Assembly: GCA_028829895.1 (NCBI GenBank)
Contig: CM054182.1
Coordinates: 18,217,001 to 18,281,000, forward strand
Direction of reading: 5' to 3'
From: Sinotaia quadrata
Taxonomy: Eukaryota > Mollusca > Gastropoda > Architaenioglossa > Viviparidae
DNA: 64,000 nt
Under the pieces are notes generated by a model. It had not been told where the DNA came from, did not search any database, and was given only the letters and a program-made list of their open reading frames with translations. Shown here in pieces: positions 34,310 through 46,789 of the stretch. The position numbers were made by a program, and so were the translations under genes. The first letter of the stretch is position 1. The number at the start of each line of letters is the position of its first letter.

Positions 34310-35790
34310 GTCTAAAATGTTGTCAAAAGTCTTTAGTCTAAAGCTTTTGTCAATAGTTTGTGCTCCATTTTAAAGCTTTTTGTCAATAGTCTTTACTCCA
34401 GCCTTAAACTGAATATCTCTAATGTTTACTCCAGTCATAAAATCTTCTTGTCTATAGCCTGTGTTCAGAGTCAATATCTTTTTGTTTATTGTCTGTATTT
34501 ACAGTCTAAATCTTTCTGCCCGATAGTCTGTACTCCAGTCCAGGTTTTTTTGTCAATAGTCTGTAATCCAGTCTAATTCTACTTCTTAATATAGTCTGTA
34601 CTTACAGTCTAAATTTTCTTGTCTATAGTCTGTGGTTACAGTCTATATCTTCTTGTTTATTGTCTGTATTTAGAGTCTAATTCTTCTTGACTATACAGTC
34701 TATAATTCTTACTATTAGTCTAAATCTTTTTTTCTATAGCCTGTACTCATTCTAAATTTTCTTGTCTTTAGTCTGTATTCTCAATCTAAATCTTCTTATC
34801 ACTAGTTTTTACTCACAGTCTAAATCTTCTTGTCTATCTTCTGTACTCACAATCTAAATTTTCTTGTCTATAGTCTGTACTCCAGTCTAAATATTTTGTC
34901 TATTGTCTGTATTCAGTCTATATTTTCTTATCTATAGTCTGTACTCCAGTCTAAATATTTTGTCTATTGTCTGTATTCAGTCTAAATTTTCTTGTCTATA
35001 GTCTGTACTCCAGTCTAAATATTTTTGTCTATTGTCTGTATTCAGTCTAAATTTTCTTGTCTATAGTCTGTATTCAGTTTAAATATTTTTGTCTATTGTC
35101 TGTATTCAGTCTAAATATTCTTGTCTATGTACTCACAATCTAAATCTTCTTGTCTATCTTCTGTACTCACAATCTAAATTTTCTTGTCTATATCTGTACT
35201 CCAGTCTAAATATTTTTGTCTATTGTCTGTATTCAGTCTATATTTTCTTATCTATAGTCTGTACTCCAGTCTAAATATTTTGTCTATTGTCTGTATTCAG
35301 TCTAAATTTTCTTGTCTATAGTCTGTACTCCAGTCTAAATATTTTTGTCTATTGTCTGTATTCAGTCTAAATTTTCTTGTCTATAGTCTGTACTCCAGTC
35401 TAAATATTTTTGTCTATTGTCTGTATTCAGTCTAAATTTTCTTGTCTATAGTCTGTACTCACAGTCTAAATATTTTTGTCTATCGTCTGTATTCAGTCTA
35501 AATATTTTTGTCTATTGTCTGTATTCAGTCTAAATATTCTTGTCTATGTACTCACAATCTAAATATTCTTGTCTATCGTCTGTACTCAGTCTAAATATTC
35601 TTGTCTACAGCCCGTACCCTATTTGAAATCTTTTTGTCTATAGTCTGTATTCATTGTCTAAATCTCCTTGTCTATAATCTGTAGATTATAATCTATAATC
35701 TATAATCAGTCTAAGTCTTTAGCCTGTACTCCAGCCTATAGCTTCTTGTCTATAGTCTATACTCTAGTGTTAAAATCTTCTTGGCTGTAG
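34310..35790. repeat. Long minisatellite, about 44-48-bp unit with higher-order pattern
   Basis: GTCTGTACTCCAGTCTAAAT plus ATTTTTGTCTATTGTCTGTA alternates with ATTCAGTCTAAATTTTCTTG. About 32 units in 1.48 kb, the largest array in the window. Confidence 0.93.
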
Positions 35791-35894
35791 TCTGATTTCA
35801 ATCAGTGGTATCTTCTAAACACGATCCACCATACTGGTTCCAACCTAATCACGAAAATAAACTTTAGTAACAGCGAGCTGCATTCATAGGGGAA

Positions 35895-36060
35895 AAAAAA
35901 TTAAAATCAACAATGAGTCCTTGTATGAATTAAAAATGTTTAAAATCAACAAAGGGTCCTTGTATGAATTTTTTTTAAAAGTTTATAATCAACAAAGCGT
36001 CCTTGAATGAATTTTTTTTTTAAATGATTAAAATCAACAAAGGATCCTTGTATGAATTTA
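35895..36060. repeat. Repeat AAAATCAACAAAGGGTCCTTG
   Basis: About 56-bp unit, four copies, with varying poly-T. Confidence 0.85.
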
Positions 36061-36374
36061 TGAAAGGATTGTAAGCACAATGGTTGGAAGTATAGCAGTC
36101 GATAAGCAGTCAATTATGACGTCACCACGCCAGGTCAAGTATGAATGATTTATTTAGTGTGCTTTTTTCCGAAAAGTCAGACTTTTGTGATGTTTGATTC
36201 TGCTCCTTAAAAGGGACCCAACTCTTACAGAACTGACTTTAGATTGTAAAGACGCGGTTATGTACCATGTTACTTTGGTAACCAGATAGATATTGGTGGT
36301 ATTCATGGTTACTTGCGTTCACTAAGAACACCATTACACTCCATGAACAATACACGTTCCAGTCCGTTTAACAT

Positions 36375-36555
<181 letters not shown>

Positions 36556-36734
36556 ATTCCAGTCCTTAGAACACATTATTAGCATTGCACACACATATAA
36601 AATACACAATTATAATAATAAATAATTATTTTCTCACACTATGGCAGTCAAAATTATAATCAGTAAACGCCCATATACTAATATTAACAAATTAATTTTT
36701 AGAATTGTAAACTAAATTCAAGATGTAAAACGAC

Positions 36735-37240
36735 CTCATTTTAATATGGACTAAATCTGTCATTACAATCCCTCATTTTAATATGGTCTAAAACTGTCAT
36801 TACAATCCCTCATTTTAATATAGACTAAAACTGTCATTACAATCCCTCACTTTAATATAGACTAAAACTGTCATTACAATCCCTCATTTTAATATAGAAT
36901 AGAAACTATCATTATAGACAGACACTATTTGCACACAGGATTCACAGTTTGCACATATTAATAAACATATCATAATATAATCAGCATACACATTCATAGC
37001 TTTAAAATCATAATTCACATACCACAATCAGAACACACACGCACAGCTTAAACACCATAATTCATATAGTACAATCAGCACATACACTTGCAGCTTGCAC
37101 ACCACAATTCACATACCATAATCAGCACACACACTATAGATTATACACCATAAGTCATTTGCCATAATCAGCACATAATTACAGATTACACACCATAATT
37201 CATACCATAATCAGCATACACACTTCCCATATTACATACA
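36735..37240. repeat. Two degenerate arrays
   Basis: First, CCCTCATTTTAATATAGACT plus AAAACTGTCATTACAAT (five copies to 36905). Then CCATAATTCACATACCATAA plus TCAGCACACAC (about six copies to 37235). Confidence 0.85.
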
Positions 37241-37885
37241 GTCCATCTGTACATAGTAAAAACTTTCAAAATAATAATAACACATACTTAAATGAGCAGT
37301 CACATTTTCCGTAGACCAAATGCTTTTATATGTTGTAATTAGCACACAGTTACAATCGCTATTGAAAAAATGCATTTACATGTTTTCCTTTAGGTTATCA
37401 CAAAGACACAATATTTTCACTTCAAAATATACTTTTAAATCAATTACTTTCAAACGTTGCCAGGCCTATTTAGTACTATGTGAAGCATCTGTTTTAGCCT
37501 CATATATTTTTTTGATTTTATTTCTCTTCAAATTGAAAATAATCATTACTTTTAAAAGAAGCGATTAGGATTGGATTTTCATAAAATCTGAACATCTACA
37601 TCTGAGTTACCTGTACTCGCATTTCTCCCCGGGTGTTTTCCACATGGATGTAATATCAGATAGGTCGCTGACATAAGCAAAATATTCTTACGTGCTGGGT
37701 TTGTATACGAACTCTTTTAATAAATGTATTTTTTAATTTTAAAGTTCCTTTTCTGGATGAATCTTCGTCTATTGAGACTTGTCTTAAGGTGTAGGAATAA
37801 TCTGTCTTAGAATATTTCCATTAACATGAGGCATGAGTATTTTTTCTGCTTTTATGGCACAACTTTGGGGGTCGATGGTTGCTGC
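37240..37885. other. Unique intergenic sequence
   Basis: No exon recognised. Confidence 0.4.
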
Positions 37886-37888
37886 AAC

Positions 37889-38078
37889 ATACAATTTTAG
37901 CATTTTGTCGCACATTTTAGGTAACATACAATTTTAGCATTTTGTCTGCACATTTTAGGTAACATACAATTTTAGCATTTTGTCTGCACATTTTAGGTAA
38001 CATACAATTTTAGCATTTTGTCTGCACATTTTGGGCAACATACAATTTTAGCATTTTGTCTGCACATTTTAGGTAAGA
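37889..38078. repeat. Minisatellite, 43-bp unit
   Basis: ACATACAATTTTAGCATTTT plus GTCTGCACATTTTAGGTA, four to five copies. Confidence 0.93.
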
Positions 38079-38319
38079 TTTTTTGGGTTTTCAAAATGTT
38101 CAATAAATTACAACAGATTACACAAAGTGAATCCAAAACATCCGGGCATTGTGACCATGGATTACGTCACTTTATACACGTCACATGACCGTGGTGTGTG
38201 TGTGTGTGTGTGCGTGCGTGCGTGTTACGTAAAAATGATGTTTGTGTCTTCTGATCATGTGTGCTACCTGACAAAGATGTTTGTATCACCTGACCATGTT
38301 ATGTGTGTCACCTGGACAT

Positions 38320-38690
38320 GCTTACTTGCTTACTTGCTTATGTCCTTGGAATCCTCGTGGAACAAAGGGCCTCAACAACAGTTCTCCAGCGTATTCGATT
38401 CTGGGCAGCCTTTTTCAGTTCACCTACGACAGGTTGCAGCTCTTCATTTGCTCTTCACAGGATCGTCTCCAGGTGGTCTTAGGGCGACTGACCCGTCTCT
38501 TTCCCTGGGGGTTCCACGCAAAGCCTGCTGAGTGATATCCATTGGAGTTTCGGCAGGGTGTGTCCTATCCATCGCCATTTCCGCCTGGCAATCTGCTGGC
38601 CGATGGGATTTTGGTTTGTCAGCTGCCACAAATCGGTGTTCTTTAGTTTGTTTGTCCACCTGATCTTCAGATCCCCACCCCGTAAAAAAA
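38320..38690 (-). pseudogene. RTE-like LINE 3' end (decayed)
   Basis: Minus-strand frames read LKIRWTNKLKNTDLWQLTNQ, IARRKWRWIGHTLPK and then WNP(x)GK-type remnants. These are the C-terminal hallmark (N-x-x-L-W-x-x-T-x-Q-x-P...R-R-x-W-x-W-I-G-H-T-L-R-K) of RTE-like LINE polyproteins. The last part (WR...LCS-R fragments) is frameshifted. It is 5'-truncated, as usual for LINE insertions, with a CTTACTTG short repeat at the 3' side (38326-38342). Confidence 0.85.
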
Positions 38691-38699
38691 ACAAACCCA

Positions 38700-38995
38700 C
38701 ACGCTATAGAAACCTGGCCATGATGTGTGTGTAATCTTAACTATGACGTGTGTGTTAGGTGACCATGATGTCTGTGTCACCTGACCATGATGTTTATTCG
38801 TCTCCTGACCATGATGTGTGTGTTATGTGACCATGATGTTTATTCGTTTCCTGACCATGGTGTGTGTGCTACGTGACCATGATTTGTATGTTACGTGACT
38901 ATGATGTGTGTGTTACGTGACCATGACGTATGTGTCACATGACCATGATATATGTTTCGAGACCATGACGCATGTGTTACAAGACCAAGTCAAAT
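38700..38995. repeat. Minisatellite GTGACCATGATGTGTGTGTTA
   Basis: About 26-bp unit, about 11 copies, with variants. Related copies at 38145-38310 on the other side show the LINE fragment interrupted this array. Confidence 0.88.
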
Positions 38996-39414
38996 AATGG
39001 TACTGTGTCATTATATGCGTGTGTAATGTTAATTGTGCGGTATACGGGACAGACAGACGTAATTCAACCGCAACACTAACAAGACAGTGATTAAGCTAAT
39101 ACATGTGCAAGATAACTTTGGGATAAATGCTCCCAAACATTCCAAACACAATTACGTCCCTTAACTCTGTAATATGCTTGCGAGGTAACTTTGGGGAAAA
39201 TATTTCCCAGACAGTCCAAACACAATTGCTTCCCATAGTCAGGCATTGCCGCTGAAAGACAGCAGAAAATACGTTGAGTATTTTAGGACATTAAATTCCC
39301 TAACTTAAATGGTGTCAGTAAAGTGGAGAAAACTACTTTTAAAGGTTATGTAATTAAAATAACATTGAATGTTGAAATGCGAATTTTAGTTAAGTGTACG
39401 TTCTAAAACCTAGA

Positions 39415-39640
39415 TATTCACGCTTATGAGGTGTATTTATGTCGTGGTGTAACCAGCATTTGGCAAGCACTTTAAGTAAAAACTAAACTATACATTAGGT
39501 GTATTTATGTCGTGGTGCAACCAGCATTTGGCAAGAAAGTAAAAACTAAACTATACGTGAGGTGTGTTTATGTCATGGTGCAACCAGCATTTGGCAAGCA
39601 CTTTAAGTAAAAACTAAACTATACATGAGGTGTATTTATG
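39415..39640. repeat. Triplicate of about 80 bp
   Basis: GAGGTGTATTTATGTCGTGG, TGCAACCAGCATTTGGCAAG and AGTAAAAACTAAACTATAC. Confidence 0.92.
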
Positions 39641-39904
39641 AACAAAAACTGCATTTCGTAGTATACTGTGGTGAATATTTGTGAGTAAATGTAGTTGATT
39701 CTGGTCTATCTCTATGGACAGGAATTACGAATCGACGTTGAACAATGATGTTATAAGCTTGCCAGTGACCAAATAGATGAAAGAATGCTAGTCAGAGGTG
39801 AAGGTCAATCAGGTGATTAAAATCGACTTTGTGGCGTACTATATTATACTAAATATATATTTGTAGGTGGCTTCTTATGACAACCCCTACGTAAACTGAT
39901 ATTA

Positions 39905-40195
39905 CAAATGTATGTACACATACACAAGTACTAGTGAATATACGCTTATGTGAACACAATCAAATGTGCACGTATGTGAATGCAAGTGAATGTACACGTA
40001 TGTGAACACAATCAAATGTACACGTATGTGAATGCAAGTGAATGTACACATGTAAACACAAGTGAATATACACGTATGTGAACACAAGCAAATATACACG
40101 TATGTGAACACAAGCAAATGTACATGTATGTGAACACAACTGAAAGTATATATATGAACACAAATGAATGTACACGTATGTGAACGCAAGTGAAC
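39905..40195. repeat. Minisatellite, about 27-36-bp unit
   Basis: AATGTACACGTATGTGAACA plus CAA(T/G)CA, about ten copies. Confidence 0.9.
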
Positions 40196-40660
40196 CATGC
40201 CTTTCAAGAACTGTGCGCGGAGAATGGTCAAGATGGCCTCGATGTCCTGAATTGTTTCTCTGTCGACAGGGACATAACTCACTCTTCCATATCGGCATGT
40301 TTCCAAAAATAACTGTAGCTCACATTCCCGTTTCGATATTGTGACCTCATTCGTAGCATGTCTTTATTCTGCATGAAATCGATATGTTTGAAATATTTCT
40401 TGTGCAGATTGACTGACAAACTATTTTTATGCATTACTACTTCGGTAACGTGAATGTTTATATTTTTGCAAAGTTAAAGTTATCAAGGGAGCTTGTTGAT
40501 AAAATAATATTATACACAGCTCGGACCACGAGCCGTTTTGATCATTAAATAAAAATTATGTTCTTTCTGTAAATTAATTCGATTGAAGAAGATAATCATC
40601 AAAGGTCATCCCATGCACACAAGGAATTATTTGGTAGCAGTTTGAGGAACATTAAACAAA
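40195..40660. other. Unique intergenic sequence
   Basis: A complex patch at 40200-40300 (minus frame GRVSYVPVDRETIQDIEAIL) looks protein-like but runs into the repeat; not called as an exon. Confidence 0.3.
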
Positions 40661-40666
40661 CTCATT

Positions 40667-40994
40667 TGTACTTTATAAGTGTGTGGTTATTTGTACTTTA
40701 TAAGCGTGTGGTTATTTTATACTTTATAAGTGTGTGGTTATTTGTACTTTATAAGTGTGTGGTTATTTGTACTTTATAAGTATGTGGTTATTTGTACTTT
40801 ATAAGTGTGTGGTTATTTGTACTTTATAAGTGTGTGGTTATTTGTACTTTATAAGTATGTGGTTATTTGTACTTTATAAGTGTGTGGTTATTTGTACTTT
40901 ATAAGTGTGTGGTTATTTGTACTTTATAAGTGTGTGGTTATTTGTACTTTATAAGTGTGTGGTTATTTGTACTTTATAAGTGTGTGGTTATTTT
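40667..40994. repeat. Minisatellite, 25-bp unit
   Basis: About 13 copies of TTTGTACTTTATAAGTGTGT plus GGTTA, nearly perfect. Confidence 0.96.
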
Positions 40995-41254
40995 GTGCAT
41001 GACAACAATACTAGTTATCTTGCAACATGACAACAATACTCACTACATTCTTGTGCTACAGCTGTCTTGCAACATGACAACGTTGCACACACGTACTTAC
41101 AATATCATCACTCTAAAGAGAGAAATACTTAATTCCCACAATGCATCTCATCAAAACGCACACAAATTCAGTAAGTTATTAGAAAGAAAAAGCAAATAAA
41201 AATGTAATATTCATATTATTTAACACTCATTTTACATTATTAATGTATATGTTT

Positions 41255-41705
41255 AATTCGCGTAGGGTCTCTAAAATTCATATTCCCTTTATGAGCTCTA
41301 AAACTTTCACTCTTTCTGTGCCAGATTCTATTGTGATCTGTACAAAATTTAAATTCGTTATGGACTTCAAATTATTCAAATTCCCCGTAACGAATTCCTA
41401 AAATATTCACATTCCCTGTAATGGACCCCTAAAGCAGTCAGATTCCTTTTGTGATGTCAAAATCATTCAGATTCACTCTGTGAATCTCAAACAATTAGAC
41501 TCCATTTATAGTGTCTGAAACATTCAAACTCTGTATGGTCTACAGATTTAGTCAGAATCAATTTGTGATTCTAAAATATTGAAGATCCATTTGTGATTTG
41601 CAAAAATATTGAGAATCCATTTGCGATCTCTAAAATATTCAGATTCCCTCTGTTATTTGTAAACCATTCGTACTCCCTCCAATGATCTCCAAAACGTACA
41701 GATTC
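41255..41705. repeat. Degenerate minisatellite, about 45-bp unit
   Basis: Drifting units of TCTAAAATATTCAGATTCC plus CTTTGTGA. The unit resembles the arrays at 41705-42262 and 42360-42690. Confidence 0.8.
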
Positions 41706-42262
41706 CCTTTATGAACTATATTACATTCGTATTTATGAACTATATTACATTCGTATTTATGAACTATATTACATTCGTATTTATGAACTATATTACATTC
41801 GTATTTATGAACTATATTACATTCGTATTTATGAACTATATTACATTCGTATTTATGAACTATATTACATTCGTATTTATGAACTATATTACATTCGTAT
41901 TTATGAACTATATTACATTCGTATTTATGAACTATATTACATTCGTATTTATGAACTATATTACATTCGTATTTATGAACTATATTACATTCGTATTTAT
42001 GAACTATATTACATTCGTATTTATGAACTATATTACATTCGTATTTATGAACTATATTACATTCGTATTTATGAACTATATTACATTCGTATTTATGAAC
42101 TATATTACATTCGTATTTATGAACTATATTACATTCGTATTTATGAACTATATTACATTCGTATTTATGAACTATATTACATTCGTATTTATGAACTATA
42201 TTACATTCGTATTTGTGAACTATATTACATTCGTATTTTTGAACTATATTACATTCGTATTC
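41705..42262. repeat. Nearly perfect 24-bp minisatellite
   Basis: About 23 units of ATGAACTATATTACATTCGT plus ATTT. Both strands are open because the unit is 8 codons (MNYITFVF / HKYECNIV). Almost no variation except in the last two units. Confidence 0.98.
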
Positions 42263-42359
42263 AATTATAGACGTCAGCACATTCACACACCCTCCTTGGA
42301 CTCGAAAACAGCGTCCATTGCGGTCTCCACAGCATTTAAATTCCTTATGGACTCCTCAC

Positions 42360-42700
42360 TTTCAGACTCCCTTTAATGGGTCTAAAAATATTCAGACTTC
42401 CTTAATAGGTCTAAATATTTTCAGACTTCCTTTAATGGGTCTAAAAATATTCAGACTTCCTTTAATGGGTCTAAAAATATTCAGACTTCCTTTAATGGGT
42501 CTAAAATATTCAGACTTCCTTTAATGGGTCTAAAACTATTCGGACTTCCTTAAAGAACTCTAAAACATTCAAACCTCTGTGTTCTCCAAAACGTTCAGAC
42601 TCCATTCATGTTCTCTGAAACATTCAAACTCCTAGTATGTCTCCAAAATATTCAGAATCCATATGGACTCTAAAACATTCAGACACCAAGCACAAAATAC
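42360..42700. repeat. Minisatellite, about 31-bp unit
   Basis: TTCAGACTTCCTTTAATGGG plus TCTAAAAATA, six good copies, then degenerate ones. Confidence 0.93.
42371..42525 (-). promoter_or_regulatory. Candidate polyadenylation region with repeated ATTAAA
   Basis: No AATAAA was found on the minus strand in the first 500 bp after the rhomboid stop. The 31-bp repeat here gives ATTAAA (the commonest variant hexamer) about five times on the minus strand, 300-450 bp past the stop. Functional use is inference. Confidence 0.3.
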
Positions 42701-42821
42701 ATGTTTTCAGTTGTGCTTGAAAACGAAACAACAAAGTAAGCAACAACCAGCGTCTAAACAACAAGAAATATTTGAGAGGTTCTGACCAATTATATTTCTT
42801 TGCTTTGCCGCTTCTGTCACA

Positions 42822-43075
42822 TCAGTAGTAAAAGATATTCCAGAAAATGGCGAAGACGACACACCCCAGATATACGGCTAAGGCTATCCACCACACATAA
42901 TGTTCGTGCAGTTTTTGTTCAAAGTTTTTTAGCACGACCAGGCCGACGCTTAACCCTGCCAGGGCCCCCATGAGGTGCGCCGTGTAGCTCACAGGTAGAG
43001 ACAACTCCTTGATGGTGTAACGATCCCAGATGGCAAAACCTACATCTGCACTTGCTGGAGACAGAAATTCACAAG
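42822..43075 (-). CDS. RHBDL3: Rhomboid-related gene, terminal exon with catalytic histidine
   Basis: 254 bp from acceptor AATTTGCACAG to stop TGA (42824-42822). It encodes CEFLSPASADVGFAIWDRY, LPVSYTAHLMGALAGLSVG, LVVLKNFEQKLHEHYVWW and a C-terminal helix ending FAIFWNIFYY. Y-T-A-H-L-M-G-A-L-A-G holds the catalytic His (about residue 313). (L/R)-N-(F/Y)-E-Q-(K/R)-L and F-W-N-I-F are RHBDL signatures. The protein stops right after the last helix, without the longer tail of vertebrate RHBDL3. Confidence 0.93.
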
Positions 43076-43404
43076 CTGTGCAAATTAAAATGATATATTT
43101 AAAAACAAGATCAGGACAATTTAATATTGGCTATATTGAGATCACACCATTTAATGACGGTTTGATCAAAACATGCAAACTTTTATAATAATCACCATAA
43201 CAATTGCATTTAAAAGGATAAGTATCGAAATATATAAACGTGTATTACTCACATCTTAGTATCTATTACAACATGTATCTGTATAGCGATGCACCATAAG
43301 TAAAGGAGGAACAGTCATCGCACCGTTGTCCACGGTAATGGATTTTCTCCACATTTTTAGTAAAACATGTTATTGCAATCAATATTAATCTTAGAATCAT
43401 ATTT

Positions 43405-43507
43405 TTAAGTATCTATCTATCTATCTGTCTGTCTATCTATCTATCTGTCTATCTGTCTGTCTCTCTATCTATTTATTTATCTATCTGTCTGTCTGTCTAT
43501 CTATCTA

Positions 43508-43538
<31 letters not shown>

Positions 43539-43560
43539 CATCCATCCATCCGTCCATCTT
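43405..43560. repeat. TCTA/TCTG microsatellite
   Basis: Interleaved (TCTA)n/(TCTG)n in the last rhomboid intron. Confidence 0.97.
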
Positions 43561-43607
43561 CAGATAACGAAAAAGATAAAATTGTTTGGAACAAGATAAT
43601 AACATAC

Positions 43608-43662
43608 CTACAATAAGAATAGCTGCCAGTTTGAGAATTCCTAATTCCATATGAGAGTAATT
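43608..43662 (-). CDS. RHBDL3: Rhomboid-related gene, short membrane exon
   Basis: 55 bp, 18 codons plus one base; acceptor TTCTAAACAG, donor GTAG|GTATGT. It encodes NYSHMELGILKLAAILIV. Vertebrate RHBDL3 has N-W-S-x-M at the same place after A-N-I. It begins the helix that continues across the splice into the last exon. Confidence 0.85.
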
Positions 43663-43807
43663 CTGTTTAGAAGCAAAAAAGATATAAATTATATTAAAAT
43701 TACAGTACGTGAGTTAATATGTAATATGCTGAAAAATACTTCAGCATATTAGCTTTCGGTTAACACCCTCAAGTACTCTCGTTACAACACTGTAGCAAGA
43801 AACACTA

Positions 43808-44108
43808 CATAGATCGTAGGATTGGTAAAGTGTTTATAACAGTATCCATAGATCTCTGGACCGGTAAAGGGTTTATAACAGTATCCATAGATCTCTGGAC
43901 CGGTAAAGGGTTTATAACAGTATCCATAGATCTCTGGACCGGTAAAGTGTTTATAACAGTATCCATAGATCTCTGGACCGGTAAAGGGTTTATAACAGTA
44001 TCCATAGATCTCTGGACAGGTAACGGGTTTATAACAGTATCCATAGATCTCGGGACAGGTAAAGGGTTTCTAACAGTATCCACAGATCTTTGGACAGATA
44101 AGGGTTTC
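43808..44108. repeat. Minisatellite, 39-bp unit
   Basis: ATAACAGTATCCATAGATCT plus CTGGACCGGTAAAGGGTTT, seven copies, open on both strands. Confidence 0.96.
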
Positions 44109-44109
44109 T

Positions 44110-45555
44110 AGAAGTATAGAAATATTTTTGTGAATTGTATGTATTAGTCAAAACATTGGTTCTTCAATTCTGATGTGTCCATTAGAAATCCCTCCTTGTA
44201 CAATTGGCGATCATTTAAAACTAAGGATTAATTAATAAGATATGCTTTAACAGATATGCCCTCAACCTTCTTAATAAATAAAGCTACCCATTGACGTATT
44301 TATATGTATGTATGTATGTATAGAGAGAGAGAGAGAGAGAGAGAGAGATGTCAGTAGTTACTAAAAGAATATTGGCTTTTTCAGTCTACAAATTCCTTCT
44401 TATCAACAACTGGCTTATGTAGCCCACATCCACCCCTCTCTTAAAATAGACTACATGCAAACCTTGTTCTAGAACGGCTGACCCGTATCCCTAGTCTAGA
44501 AAAAAATCACTAAACTAACCAATGGAAGCAACAAACGTGACAGAAATCTACCCGAACATCGTTAGTCAAATGCAGACTGACCATTGAGGCAACAGCCCAT
44601 ATTTTGGCTTATCGCAGGTTATCAACACAGCCAGAAATCATCCTCTGTGTATATTACCGCTGAAGGTATGTGGTTATGCTTGCATAACTATATATCAATG
44701 TTCAGTTATTATTGACTATATTTATGATATTAAAATGTATGATGACCAGATAAGATAGAGTGTTCTGCCAGAGAACACATGTGGACAAATTCTTAGCCCG
44801 TGTCTATTTTATTGGCAGATAGGCACTTTATCTTGGGTGTTGGTTTGACAAGAGCTGAGCCATAAAGGAACACCAGAGCAGAATGACCCGCGGGTCAAAT
44901 ACCGATTTAATAGACCATGTGCGCATCTACAACAACATTTACTGGGACCCTAGATGACACGTCAGGTGATCCTAAGTTATGTAACCATAAAGTCAACAGC
45001 TGCACAGTTTCAGTCAAGATGTAGTCAAACTCTACCATAGTACTTTCAGAGTCAGAAACATTCAGTGTTCTCTTATAAACTCACCTAGTATTTCACTCAT
45101 ACAAACAAACCAAATAACTACCACAGTGCCAGAGGACTCAAATAAGCACCTTCTTACTACATGCTCGTGATTAAAAACAATATCTACTAATAAGCTCTTG
45201 TTGAAATCATTGAATTGTTGACATGTAACCATGCTGTCTTATGTGAATTCCTGGTGAATACATTTATTGTTAATACTTAGACCACTTGTGTTAGTGTGAC
45301 TCACTTACATATTATATGTTGTAGTCTGTCACCTGTATTTATTTACTATCCTGGCTATATATATCAGGGGTTTCGAGCTATCTTCTAGAACTATTATCAC
45401 TCTTCTATTCTACATTATCTATCGTTCATCTTTCTAATCCGTGTGGCAGCCAGAAAGTGTGTTTGGGTGGGTGGGTGGGGGTAGCCTAAGGTTATGGGCA
45501 ACCCTCGGGTGGTGGAGAAATAACATCTTGCTCATCTCCCAGCAAAACGTCACAG
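44110..45555. other. Unique intronic sequence
   Basis: Rhomboid intron; contains a GTAT/GA microsatellite at 44303-44347. No exon or known element recognised. Confidence 0.4.
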
Positions 45556-45559
45556 CTAC

Positions 45560-45665
45560 TGCACTCACTAAAGTAGATTATGTATGCATTCAATCTTCAG
45601 TAGTCCTGCACTCACTAAAGTAGATTATGCATGCATCCTTCAGTACTACTGTACTCACTAAAGCA
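45560..45665. repeat. Triplicate ACTGCACTCACTAAAGTAGA
   Basis: About 45-bp unit, three copies. Confidence 0.85.
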
Positions 45666-45900
45666 AAAGTGAACCATTAATTTCTCAGTACTTTTGCTTC
45701 CACTGTTTTCTTTCATTCTCGACTTTCTCAGTTTGCGAATGACGTATGCAAGGTGCGTTAAGCACTCGCCTTTAGTCCAATGAAAATTTACAAAAGTATA
45801 TAGCGAGATGTTCTGTAATAGTCACTGTACTCAGACACTCGTATTCAGAGAACGAATGAAGCCACTGGAGCATACGCACTTAGAAAATGTGAATACTTAC

Positions 45901-46001
45901 TAAAAGTATATTAGCGAGATGGGCTGCTAAGAGTGCATACACACCGCCCGAGGCACCAACGAGGAAGGCATTCATGTCAAATACAGATGTACCCAATGAA
46001 C
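45901..46001 (-). CDS. RHBDL3: Rhomboid-related gene, catalytic serine exon
   Basis: 101 bp; acceptor CTTACATTCAG, donor CTTTTA|GTAAGT. It encodes [14 protein letters not shown] then [19 protein letters not shown]. The G-A-S-G-G-V-Y-A-L motif carries the nucleophilic Ser (about residue 245 of the visible protein); the A-H-L-A-N that follows is typical of the family. Confidence 0.94.
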
Positions 46002-46558
46002 CTGAATGTAAGATAATAACGAGTACACATGTACCTGATGAACTCTATCTGTCAAGCTAACGACATCAAGAACGACAAACGGATGCAATTTATCACCTTG
46101 AATAATAATATAACATATTTTTGTATTAATATACTAGTAAACCTGAATTGTAATACAGCAAATATATACTTAAGTACCCAAATAAACCACAATAATAATA
46201 TATAACAAACAGAAGTATACTTAAATACCCAAATAAACCACAACAATAGCGTTACCCAAAATATTTACTTTTCTCTAATGGCTGATACCGGCTGATTAAA
46301 AATAAAGATCTATATCAGTATATGAACTCACATAATATAACAAACTTTACAAAGTACTCAAATGAAGAGAGTGGTAATTCTCTCCACATCCCTCCCTCTC
46401 GCTCCTCTCTCCCTCTCCGTGCAACCAAATTCTAAAACATGCGCATTATCAGTGAATTTTTCTCCAGGTTGTACACACGCACGTACATGAACACACTCAC
46501 ACATACATACATATACATACTCATAATACGTTTCTTTTCCTTGATAATCTGTTCGTAC

Positions 46559-46671
46559 CTGCCAAAACGCCGGCCATGTAGACCAGAAAAATGCGGCAGC
46601 TGCCATGGACCATTTCCAGCGGAATGCCTACAAACACCTGAACTATGACGTTAAAGAGCAAATGTACATAC
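46559..46671 (-). CDS. RHBDL3: Rhomboid-related gene, oxyanion-helix exon
   Basis: 113 bp; acceptor CTGTTCCAG, donor GCAG|GTACGA, phase 1 end. It encodes YVHLLFNVIVQVFVGIPLEM then VHGSCRIFLVYMAGVLA. With the preceding HAG it gives H-A-G-Y-V-H-L-L-F-N, supplying the His and Asn that stabilise the oxyanion in rhomboids. G-(I/V)-P-L-E-M-V-H-G is almost invariant in animal RHBDL proteins. Confidence 0.93.
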
Positions 46672-46789
46672 CTGGAACAGAACAAAATTGCATCAGTAAC
46701 TTCCAGTTGTCACATTTCAGTTGTTTATTTTAGGGCTGCATTTAGCAGAGTATTTTTTTTTAAATCCCGGCGAAACATATATTACAACC

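Noticed and set aside
41639..42376. Two overlapping ORFs of more than 210 codons on opposite strands
   Set aside because: Both are products of a 24-bp repeat, which leaves every unit in the same frame. The peptide is a pure 8-residue repeat with no start context, homology or splice context.
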